In this document: piece by piece, positions 55,276 through 64,000 of the stretch
Layout: every line of letters begins with the position of its first letter
Position numbering within the stretch: the first letter of the stretch is position 1
From: Micropterix aruncella
Lineage: Eukaryota; Arthropoda; Insecta; Lepidoptera; Micropterigidae
Direction: 5' to 3'
Length of the DNA stretch: 64,000 bases
NCBI GenBank assembly: GCA_944548615.1
Contig: OX155952.1
Coordinates: forward strand, 806,001 to 870,000
Notes under the pieces: generated by a model
Told to the model about the DNA's origin: nothing
The model's input: the letters and a program-made list of their open reading frames with translations, nothing else
Databases searched by the model: none
Translations under genes and position numbers: made by a program

Positions 55276-55794
55276 GGAAAAGTTCTTGGTTCCCCAAGAA
55301 CTCCATCTGTTCCAATTCCAATTCGTATGTTCCAACGCATAAGGCTATATTAGAGTCGGACTACATTGTTTTTTATTTGAAAACATTCAACGATATTTTA
55401 TGAAGTTGGAACCAGAGAGCAAGTCTATTTATCGTTTCATTACACCTTCGTGCAAGCTCGTCTGTTTTTTATCGCTAAAAAGAAAGGATGTATTTCATCA
55501 TCCGCGGACCTGGTCCAATCAGCGATGTCGTTTATATAGACGAGAAAAAGAAAGGGGCCGGCCGAGGATAGATCTTCGCGGGGTGCTGTTGCTATCCTGG
55601 GTACGACCTTGTATGTAGGACTACATGAGACCTACTAGTTCCCTATTCCTAATAACGTAGTATTCTAGTTTATTGTTTTAAGTCACAGTAGAATACCATT
55701 ACGCAGATGTGATCATGATACTCGGTTATCACATGCGATTCATCCCTAAAGTTCCTAATAATACGTGATCGGGCATAAAACGCTGTCGACAATT
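55276..55794. other. Unassigned DNA
   Basis: The frame 55400-55618 has no domain. A GC-richer word (GGCCGGCCGAGG) lies at 55557. Nothing firm. Confidence 0.35.
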
Positions 55795-56225
55795 TGTATT
55801 ACATTACATTACATTATTTACATTACATTTTCGCCGTGTCCAATTGACGGCTAAAGACCGCTCTTGGACGTGTCAAAATAATTGTGCTAGGTAGTAAGTC
55901 TCGTTACTACTCTTTACTGAACATACATAGGTAGTCAAGAATTCACTACTAGATTGTCAAACTATAAATATAAATAATGAAAATAGAAGCCTAATTTTTG
56001 AAGTAGTTAGTAATTTGAAAAGATACGTAGTAAAATTATTCATCGTAATATTCAAATTGGCAGTAAAATGTTAAATAATAAAATTAAATCTACGTTATGC
56101 ATTTTAAACTAAAAGTACATATATAAGACCATATAAAATAATCAGACAATAGGGCTCTACTTTTCTAAGTAATTTAAATGGGCACAATATTTGAAAAATC
56201 ATGGCCTTCAAATTTGGCCAGTATT
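55795..56225 (-). repeat. LINE 3' UTR copy (minus)
   Basis: Close relative of 33985-34400, including the (CATTA)n tail, GTGTCCAATTGACGGCTAAAG and TCATGGCC.TCAAATT.GGCCAG at the far end, where the ORF would start. Only the UTR and the last codons are present. Confidence 0.7.
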
Positions 56226-56529
56226 GAGATGTTCAGTAGTTTTTTACTTGCCGGCGTCACTATACAATATTACATATTATTTATTTTTTTGCGTTGATAT
56301 GCATCAAAACAAAAGGATTATAAAATGTATGCACTTGACTTGCAAGCGTTATACTACTCAAATTGCTGTCTCGCGGCCATTTTATAATGATATCAATTAA
56401 AATATAATGCAATTACTATTTGTCTTTATCATTTTACATGCACGATACACTATTCACATATTAAATGCACGATGCATTTTATATCACTATTTTCGCCGTG
56501 TGAGGCTCTTTTCTATGTTAACAATTAAT
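56226..56529. other. AT-rich spacer
   Basis: Nothing recognised. Confidence 0.35.
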
Positions 56530-57290
56530 AGTATATCCTTGCCTATGCTTGAATAATTTCGGGTTGAGTTGGAAATTCGAATTCTTCATTTGTCATTTAT
56601 TCATTTTATTCATCGGTTCAAAATTATCCATTTTACTTTCCTGACGACCTATCGGAAAGGAAAGTATTGTGATCGCGCTGAAAAAAAATTTTGAGATGAA
56701 GATGGGAATATATATTTTGAGACTCCCTGAGACGATTGAGACTATTTCCAGACCGATCTCTGTCTGTATGTATGTCTGTATGTCTGTATGTCTGTATGTA
56801 TGTATTCTTCCACGATAGCGCCCAGACGCTTAATCGGATTGAACTGAAATTTGGTATATAAGCTTCTGTTAACCGTCGGAGGAATCCATTAGTTTTTGGA
56901 GTCCCTACGCCCTACGGTTGTGGTACCTCCCATACAAATTTGGGGTTCCCGGCGAAAAAATTGTTTCCGCGATAGCGCCCAGACGCTTAATCTGTCTAAG
57001 TTAAAATTTGGCATAGAAGCTTCTGTTAACCATCGGAAGAACCTATTAGTTTTTGGGGTACTTACGACCAACGTTTGGGGTACCTGCCATACAAATTTGG
57101 GGAACCTTGATTACATCGTTCGTTTTTTCGCACCTCCCCGGATACTAGTCAGGAAAGTCTTGGGGTGACACAACAGATTTTTTATTTCTGTTATTGGTTA
57201 ATGCTCGGATATTTTTTGTGTGTACAATCAACGACATGTTGAAAATTCGCGTTATTTTCGAATTTGATGTGCTATATATACGCCGTTATA
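56530..57290 (+). mobile_element. Mariner-like element, copy D, split by another element
   Basis: 56535-56635 (TCCTTGCCTATGCTTGAATA ... GGTTGAGTTGG) and 57170-57290 (GTTGAAAATTCGCGTTATTTTC) align with 44975-45190 of copy C. The element at 56636-57166 interrupts it. Only the non-coding 5' part is recognisable. Confidence 0.6.
56636..57166. mobile_element. Inverted-repeat element with a two-unit internal tandem
   Basis: Ends ACTTTCCTGAC and GTCAGGAAAGT. Inside, two ~150 bp units both start CGATAGCGCCCAGACGCTTAATC (about 56814 and 56974) and include AAGCTTCTGTTAACC and CATACAAATTTGGGG. A (TGTATGTC)n microsatellite precedes them at 56763-56806. Non-coding; no clear target duplication. Confidence 0.65.
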
Positions 57291-58358
57291 AGCCTGATTC
57301 CTTTCCTCGATAACAAGACTTAAACTAAAAAAAGTTGTATATGATTTTCAAGTCAGTTTTTCGTGTAGAATAATATACTGTAATTAACAATCTTGTAATA
57401 TCTTAAAAAAAATTTAGAAGAAGTCAAAATCCAGAAAAAAAATATTGTATATGGGTATAAAGTTTATACTTAAGGCACAAGTCTAAACTTCATATAGCCT
57501 TAAGTATAAACTTCTCACCAGAAATAAAGATGTGTGTCTTATTTCATAGAAACGAGCAAATGGAGTATTTTATTTTTATTTTTTGATTTAATGGCTGGCT
57601 GATATCGAGCCCGGCAACCTTCTATCTTCCTTTTAAATAGTGGATGCATTCGTTTTTTATATTAATCACAACTTTATCTCGCAGCGCAACGATTCCTCTT
57701 GGGGGATCGACAGCTATGATATCATATTACGAAGAATTCACGATCATGACACGTATATGTTTATAACTTTGTCACGTACTGAGTGACATGATTCATGTGA
57801 ACTGTATATTTTCACGTGGATATCTCGAAATTTACCTACCGCAGCGGTTTTATAACTTTGACACGTACTGCGTGACAACAGCATGAACACATATAATAAT
57901 CTACCAAATTGAAATTATTATTTTTGGTAACAGCTGGCCCCGGATCGACCGGAGCCGGGGCAAAACCTCACATTAGCGCCCTTTCCTCCAGCATTTGTGA
58001 TTAATGATTTAAAAAAACTCATAAAACAAATATTGTGTGAGTTTTGTGAGCGGGGAATAAGAACCCTTAAATATAATTGCATTTTTCATTGCCTTTTTAG
58101 TAATAACTGTTCCTTAGGTATGACATTAATATAGAACACATTGTCATACAACCAGTGTAGACAACGCACAACCCCGACTGTACAATCAAACACATCAACT
58201 CATATTTTGATTATTTGTATTTCAAACATTTATTATTATGACTTATCGAATTGTATTTACAATTTTTGATGAATAAAAGACTATTGACTATTACGAACTC
58301 TCGTAATATTCTTATTTCCGCGAATGTGTAATGACTATTTGTATCATATTTTTTTCAG
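57291..58358. other. Upstream region of the leucine-rich-repeat gene
   Basis: No coding exon seen. Holds a 17 bp stem hairpin (57460-57476 with 57497-57513, AAGTTTATACTTAAGGC), a direct repeat of TTTGTCACGTACTGAGTGAC (57767) as TTTGACACGTACTGCGTGAC (57855), a GC palindrome CCCCGGATCGACCGGAGCCGGGG at 57937-57962, and a LINE-like tail GAATAAAAGACTATTGAC near 58271. A splice acceptor (TTTTTTTCAG) ends at 58358. Confidence 0.45.
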
Positions 58359-58570
58359 GAATTCCCGTGATGGATGTCCGTCGCTGGGTTCTGCTGCTGG
58401 CCTTGGCGTGCGGGGCGTCCTGCCTCGTCCAGATAGGAGACAGAGAGTCTAGCTTTCTGAAGAACAGGCCCCAGCGGTGCTCTTACCAAACGGCTTATCG
58501 GATGCTCGGAGCCTACTGCTCGGGACTCAACCTTCACGTCGTCCCCTCCACTCTCAAGTCTAGCATTGAG
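58359..58570 (+). CDS. Leucine-rich-repeat protein, first coding exon
   Basis: Acceptor TTTTTTTCAG|GAATTCCCGTG, start codon at 58370 and donor GAG|GTGAATAAC after 58570. The 67 codons begin MDVRRW then VLLLALACGASC, a clear signal peptide (cleavage probably around residue 18-20), and continue with an N-cap containing Cys37 and Cys50 ('RCSYQ', 'GAYCSGLNL') and the start of the first repeat ('VVPSTLKSSIE'). It ends in phase 0, and joining to 61814 gives 'SSIE|ILDASFNRI', exactly the LxxLxLxxNxI continuation. An upstream non-coding exon is required. The product is secreted or membrane-bound; whether a membrane segment or further domains follow cannot be seen here. Confidence 0.85.
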
Positions 58571-59280
58571 GTGAATAACATATTTTACCAGTAAAATTCG
58601 ATTATTTACAAAGACTGATTCATAAATATCTGAAACGAACGAGGAAATAACAATTCTTATTTCTGTTATGAAACTAAGAATCGCTTATTGCAGAAAGGGA
58701 ACGTTGCAACTGTTGTCGAAAGGTGTTTTGTCATTGCTCCTTTCAATATATTATTTACACAAAATTACTGCAAAAAGACGTCATTTATTACATTACTATT
58801 TTCAATGATTTCATAAAATCGTAACATTTTTGTAGCAATTTTCAATCAGCGCATAGGATGAGCTTTCTGGCGTGACAATACTATTCTATGAATGAAACGT
58901 GGTCTATTGTTGTCATCATTTATAAAAAATACAAAAAAATATTAACCTTAGTCAGAATCACTCACTACTGTCACTTCTTCAGGGGTTATGGCTCATATTT
59001 TCATATCTGGGACTTTCAACAACTTCAGAACTTCAGGAGGTAGCCTTTGCTCTTTTAATGGTATGGTGCTATTTTATTTATTTATTTATTTTATTTTATA
59101 GCAAACTTACAGATAGTAAATATATTATGATACTAGAGTATCTTAAAGACATATTTAAACGAAACAAACTTTCTATCCTATGAATAGTTTGCAATGCTCG
59201 CATTACACATTAACATAGAAATAACATGAACACGATGATAGTAGATTTTTTTTTATATTTATTATTATATAATTTATTTT

Positions 59281-60220
59281 TACAAGTATAATAGCATTAC
59301 AATCTAATATAGCTGATATAACGTGTCTCCATAAGCTTTTGCACAGTCGACTAGACAGCTCAGCTAGTTCAATTTCCTGTGTATCGAGAAGCTCTCAAAC
59401 ATTTTCGGTTGTCGCTTGCAATAACAACATCGGATCGAATAGACCTCTTGCCAGAATGTGTCGCGTTTTTGATAAGTCGTGTAAAAGATTAGATGTATTT
59501 TATGATTCCATAAATATAATAAAAGATTCGATCAAACCTAGCCTATCTTCTACATTTTAAGATTTCACCAACTGCCATTCTACTGTATTATATGATTATT
59601 ATATTATAACATACTATCTATCATATTATATATAATAAATATTATTATCCAATTACTCATACTTCTATTTTGCTCTATCCAAATAACCTTATTAACAACA
59701 ATTTAATTAACAACAATTAAAAGAAAAGTTATTAACAACAATTAACCTTATTAACAACAATTAAAAGAAAAGAAATAATTAAATTGTTGTTAATAAGGTT
59801 ATTTGGATAGAGCAAAATAGAAGTATGAGTAATTGGATAATAATATTTATTATATATAATATGATAGTATGTTATAATATAATAATCATATAATACAGTA
59901 GAATGGCAGTTAGTGAAATCTTAAAATGTAGAAGATAGGCTAGGTTTGATCGAATCTTTTATTATATTTATGGAATCATAAAATACATCTAATCCTTTAC
60001 ACGATTTATCAAAAACGCGACACATTCTGGCCAAAGGTCTATTCGATCCGATGTTGTTATTGCAAGCGACAACCGAAAATGTTTGACAGCTTCTCGATAG
60101 TCGCGGTGGCACAGGAAATTGAACTTTTTCTAGACTAGCTGAGCTGTCTAGTCGATTGTGCAAAAGCTTATGAAGACACGTTATATCAGCTATATTAGAT
60201 TGTAATGTAATATACTTGTA
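59281..60220. repeat. Large inverted repeat of a LINE 3' end
   Basis: Left arm 59281-59709 and right arm 59777-60220 are inverted copies around a 67 bp loop. The left arm lacks two short pieces present in the right (about 11 bp each near 59370-59385), otherwise divergence is low. Each arm encodes, reading inward from its outer end, 'FSVVACNNNIGSNRPLARMC' and 'LDVFYDSINIIKDSIKPSL', the C-terminus of the same LINE group as 21867-22380. A transcript would fold into a ~430 bp duplex. Confidence 0.85.
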
Positions 60221-60684
60221 ATATCTGGGTCTGAAGATACCAGTAACTGGTATAGTACATTAGTGTTTGTTGCGAAAAGTTTTCCGCGAATAATTTCATA
60301 ATTTTCACAAAATCTTCTCAATTCTTATGTCGAGATTCCTGCACCTCTTTACCAAGTTGATCGATTAGTAGAACTGCTTGATGACAGTTGGGCCATGAAT
60401 AAGGATTTTGCGCCGTTACAGGCATAGAGTACTAATCGTAAAGGGATGCATACATTGTAGGCAGTATTTTTTAAGCTCATCAATTACTTATATAAAAAAA
60501 TAAACGAGAATTGTATACCCTGTGTCGTGCTAGAAACCTCATCCATCGCACCGTGTAGCGACCGTATCATATTGCATCAAAACGGATATTGACTAATAAT
60601 GAATACTTCAATACTGTCAAGCATTATTGAGAAGGCGAAGTCGGAGCCATACAAAAAAGGTCGGTTGCGTCATTCCAAGACTTT

Positions 60685-60800
60685 TCCGGCAAGTAGACCC
60701 CCCTACTTCGTCGTCCCCCATCCACCACCATCCCCTCACCCTGCAATCCCCACCCCCGTGTCAACCCCCTCCCTCCCGCGCGTCAATCTTCCCTTCTACC
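60685..60800. repeat. C-rich tract in intron
   Basis: Mostly C with scattered A and T (CCCCCCTACTTCG to CCCTCCCTCCCGCGCG). A similar tract is at 7556-7595. Confidence 0.6.
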
Positions 60801-60934
60801 ACCAGTAGCATTTTCGTACTATATTTAGAGAATTTTGGTGGTATTAAAATGGTATTTTTCGACGTAAGTTTCAACTTCGACGTAAATTTCAATGAAAATT
60901 TCACAAAGTGGCTATGGCCCAAAAAGGCTGAATA

Positions 60935-61120
60935 TGGCTGGATATTTATATTAATAGACCGGACACACTGGATACTTATATTAATAGGCCGGATATTTAT
61001 ATTAATGACAACAAGGTCGGATATTTATATTAATAAATAATATTTATATTAATGAATAATATTTATATTATCAAAAAATATTTATAATAATTATTATTAT
61101 ATTATAAATATTTATATTGT
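60935..61120. repeat. AT-rich minisatellite
   Basis: Degenerate repeats of GGATATTTATATTAATAGGCC-like units (about 30 bp), decaying rightwards into ATATTTATATTAAT repeats. Confidence 0.75.
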
Positions 61121-61429
61121 TATTAATATACTCAAATTGCTTTCGGTTATTGAACGTTATTCAATGCCGCCGAGTTCAACGACCTAGGCACATTAGCAAG
61201 ATCAAACAAAACAGCTGATTGATTCTCAAACTGCTGTAAATCATTTGGAATAAAATGTAATTTTAAAACAATTTTATTATATTGTTTGATTCAACAATTT
61301 GTTTTCAAAAGTTGCTTATTTGCTCGTACTGATTCACCCATTTCAAGGGTGTCACTAATTAAAAACTCACGCTGTATGTGAATATACAAAAATATAATAT
61401 GTAAATATATACAAAAAAAGAGTTATTTT

Positions 61430-61766
61430 TAACACGCTTTTATTAGGTCGACCTGTATGTAACTATGTAATGGAATCTAAGGTAACTAATTTAACTATCT
61501 TCCAAGGATCGTAGCGTCACGAAAATTGGCAGCTGTATGTAGTTCTGATGACAATACAATAATATGGTACTGTCGAACTGATCTGATGATGGAGTCGGAA
61601 GATATGAACTGGAACTTCATGATGGAACGTCGTATCATAGTTGTGTTTGGACTTGTTAGAAAAGTCTTGGAATGAAGTTTGACCACGATTAGGTTTCAAG
61701 GTCTGATGATGAAGCCGGAAGATAGGCATTTTTTGGATTTTACGTGCATTTATAAAAGCGTGTTTT
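61430..61766. mobile_element. MITE family C, copy 4, next to a splice acceptor
   Basis: AACACGCTTTTAT at 61431 and ATAAAAGCGTGTT near 61752-61764. Interior close to copies 1-3. Its right end is 47 bp from the exon at 61814. Confidence 0.8.
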
Positions 61767-61813
61767 TAGTGTTTTTTAATAATTAATTTACTATTATTTT
61801 TCGATCATTTCAG

Positions 61814-62378
61814 ATTTTGGATGCATCTTTCAACCGAATCCGTGACCTGCGCAATGCAACATTTCAGTCATACTCATCGCTGCGCTTCCTATACCTTGGC
61901 GACAACATGATCCAGAACATAGAACCGATGGCATTCGTTCCGCTCACTTCCCTGGAAGTGTTGGATCTCAGTCTGAACGCCCTCACGACCGTGCCGATGC
62001 AAATCTTGAATTTGCCATCGCTGAGAAAGCTCTTCTTCTCGGACAACGCGTTGACGACCATTCACGCGGACCTAGACAAGATGGAGAAGCCGATTCGCGC
62101 GCCGCTCAAGTTCTTGAATCTGGCCTACTGCCACCTGACGAAGATGCCGGATTTCGGGATTCTCACGGACTTGGAGCACTTGAACGTGTCCGGGAATCAG
62201 TTTGCGGAGCTGCGACCGCGTGATTTCTCGCAAATGTGCCTAATCAAGTCGGTCGACTTGAACTCCAGCTACGTGGCGAGGGATGTATGCGAAATACAGA
62301 ATTTGATCATCTGGTTTGAGGAGCACAGCATCCAGGCGATTCCGCTGACGCACGGCTGGAGTGACAATTCAACTGCAG
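61814..62378 (+). CDS. Leucine-rich-repeat protein, second coding exon
   Basis: Acceptor CGATCATTTCAG|ATTTTGG and donor CTGCAG|GTAATATG. The exon is 565 bp, entering in phase 0 and leaving after one base of a codon. It encodes repeats with the LxxLxLxxNxL signature: 'IEILDASFNRIRDL', 'LRFLYLGDNMIQNI', 'LEVLDLSLNALTTV', 'LRKLFFSDNALTTI', 'LKFLNLAYCHLTKM', 'LEHLNVSGNQFAEL' and a weaker last one, 'IKSVDLNSSY'. Cysteines in 'SQMCLIKS' and 'RDVCEIQNLIIWF' may belong to a C-terminal cap. NAT, NVS, NSS and NST sequons suggest an extracellular location. Family-level identity is firm, the exact orthologue is not. Reading through the donor gives a stop at 62437, a possible retained-intron end. G+C is higher than in the intron. 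Confidence 0.85.
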
Positions 62379-62639
62379 GTAATATGACATTCGCATTACC
62401 CATGCTGATGACGAAGATATTGGTATGGGGTAGATAGACAATCGTACGGCTACCTGCACTTAGCCCTACTTTTAGGGACGATTGTCGATCATCCTCATCT
62501 ATACAAGGAGTTCTAGAACCAGACCGACAGACTTTAGGTGGTAATAGCTTTGGTAAAGACCTGTGAGAGTGGCCACTCTTCACTAGACTCCAATTAATTG
62601 ATTGTGAGCGAAGGGTGGTTCTCATCAAGAAGTTTTCTC
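62379..62639 (+). other. Start of intron 2
   Basis: Begins GTAATATG. No further coding exon of the leucine-rich-repeat gene is recognised before the window ends. Confidence 0.6.
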
Positions 62640-63077
62640 CGTTATTGAAAGTCGTGGATGTTGAAGTTGAAGTATTTATTCAGAAGGTCTGTAGTAGGTT
62701 GCCAGTTCGTAACGCCTTGATTGTTATTTCGCCGTTGTGTAGGTAGTGCGGGCGCGAGGTGAAGCCGTGGTTGTGTGTCCGAAGTGTGTAGTCGAGGAGC
62801 GAGGCTTGACGATCGGCATCGCGGATAATGCAGGTACTGCTTGATAATGAAATGTAGTCGCGATAACTGTCCACCGAGGGAATGATGTGTAGCCGCGGTA
62901 ACTGTCCACCAAGGGAATGATGAAGATGTGTAGCGCGATAACTGCCCAACAGGAATGATATTGATCGATCGAAATGTACTGCGTTTTATATTGTAAGCAG
63001 TGACGCAATAGTTGTGAGTGGGGTGAGAAATGTCTGTTAATTTCGTATCGATCAGAAGAAATGACATTAGTCATCAC
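62640..63077 (-). mobile_element. Possible solo LTR (minus)
   Basis: Read on the minus strand it has a TATA-like ACAATATAAAACGCAG at about 62996-62981, three ~35 bp tandem units each containing CGATAACTGTCCACC-like sequence inverted (62845-62950), and a polyadenylation-like GAATAAATACTTC near 62677-62665. This is the order expected in an LTR. No TG..CA ends, target duplication or second LTR could be fixed, so the call is tentative. Overlapping minus-strand frames here are not conserved proteins. Confidence 0.35.
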
Positions 63078-64000
63078 CTGACTGCGTAAAATGCCGAATT
63101 TAGTTGGAAATCAACTGCACTGACTCGTGTAGATTTGAGCGAGTTTGCGGTTACGATTCTGTAGAAATTACTTTTTTGTTGTGGGTATGTTGGACTGAAG
63201 CTCCAACAGACCTAACTAAATAACAAAACACGTGTTCAGCAAAATCCCAAATTTCAAAAAATGTTAAAAAATGTTTTATTTTAAATAATAGCGATTTTTA
63301 AAAATAATATATTAGTCCAAGCATAGGGGTTTTCTCGAGAAAAAAATCCGAAAGAATTTTTCTCAACGGTTTTATATGTGTTTTTGGACGCTGAATTCGA
63401 TTTTCAACTTTGCTACATCGACGGAGGTGAGCTAACTTCAAGAATCGCGAAAAACCGCAGAAAAATGGCATTTCTTTTAGTTCTTCGCTTTATAATTCAC
63501 GAATAAAGCATTTTTTATTAACGACTATTCAGTACAAAATTAGAGTAGACAACATTTCCTACAATTCATATTTACAATAAATAAAACTTTCTTCCATCGG
63601 CTACTATTCTTCAGTGAAGAAAAATAAAGTAGGCGGCACAATGACTTTTCAGCAGCGTGCCGTCTCCATAGCGAACTCTTAAATGTAGACTGTCAGATAT
63701 GAGCTATGTATACATGTTTGTTTTCCTTCATTCTACCCCCTCCCCCCCCCCCCCCCCTCCAAACACTCCCAGAACAGCGCCAAGCACTGACAGATTTTTT
63801 TTAAACACATCTGGCAACCGTGGGGTTCTGATATATTGCCGCTTCATTGTCCATATAAGTGGATGTTATTATTTTTAAATTTAATAGAAAGATTTTTTAA
63901 TTCTATATTTAGTGATTTATAATAAAATAATGTGTTATAATAAAAGTGCATTTATTTCCTACCCTCCAGTTTAACTTGGATGCAATAGACATAGTTGTGT
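63078..64000. other. Intronic AT-rich DNA, nothing recognised
   Basis: A poly-C tract lies at about 63736-63759. No exon, repeat copy or RNA feature supported. Confidence 0.4.

Larger units (their letters stand above)
58571..61813 (+). other. Intron 1 of the leucine-rich-repeat gene
   Basis: A 3243 bp phase 0 intron from GTGAATAAC to ATCATTTCAG. Contents: unassigned AT-rich DNA (58571-59280), a large inverted repeat (59281-60220), a C-rich block (60685-60800), an AT-rich minisatellite (60935-61120) and a MITE (61430-61766). Confidence 0.8.

Noticed and set aside
62642..63077. Three overlapping minus-strand frames of 89-141 codons
   Set aside because: All three frames are open over the same GC-richer tandem repeats, which suggests composition rather than coding.

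Overview
This window looks like A+T-rich, transposon-dominated DNA from an animal nuclear genome, most likely an insect. The reasons are spliced coding exons with GT/AG borders, several clades of non-LTR retrotransposon, mariner-type DNA transposons, a tRNA-derived SINE, a Penelope-like fragment and many short inverted-repeat (MITE-like) families. The mix would fit a moth or butterfly, but that is an inference. Nothing suggests bacterial gene organisation: there are no operons and no Shine-Dalgarno-led gene runs. Repeat assignments below rest on comparing copies within the window by eye and on family motifs recalled from general knowledge; no database was searched.

The only convincing host protein gene lies at the right end on the + strand. 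An exon at 58359-58570 carries a start codon, a signal peptide and a cysteine-bearing N-cap. A second exon at 61814-62378 encodes about six or seven leucine-rich repeats. The two join in phase across a 3.2 kb intron. The gene continues beyond 62378 and needs a non-coding 5' exon upstream of 58359. A GC-richer, apparently non-repetitive block at 12018-12560 ending in a good splice donor is a speculative candidate for such an exon, of this or another gene.

Almost everything else is dead mobile DNA. From left to right: LINE 3' ends (1-369, 3005-3480, 4221-5240, 9200-9720); an inverted-repeat element at 7991-8527; a Penelope-like GIY-YIG fragment between 115 bp inverted repeats (10163-10816) with a foldback relative at 11804-11938; a remnant of an uncharacterised protein family (13260-13790); and a mariner family with four copies (13800-14420, 34752-36745, 44966-45991, 56530-57290), two of them split by later insertions. 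RTE-like LINE copies end in a C2H2 finger motif (22690-23690, 54549-55211). R1/jockey-like RNase H regions lie at 24800-26035, 37462-38210 and 38520-39650. A SINE-like stretch is blown up by two long (AT)n runs (28318-28975). A tRNA-derived SINE is at 42634-42915. A four-copy cluster of a hairpin-bearing repeat occupies 49476-51883.

The most interesting element is a GC-rich, non-coding family with a unit of about 670 bp, present in at least six full or partial copies. Three copies are flanked by 10-14 bp direct repeats, as expected for target-site duplications, and one sits inside another repeat whose unoccupied relatives are visible elsewhere in the window. It behaves like a retroposon, but I cannot match it to a named family.

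Repeats nest repeatedly (GC element in a MITE, LINE in mariner, mariner-type MITE in another repeat, RTE-like LINE in another LINE), so a relative insertion order can be read.
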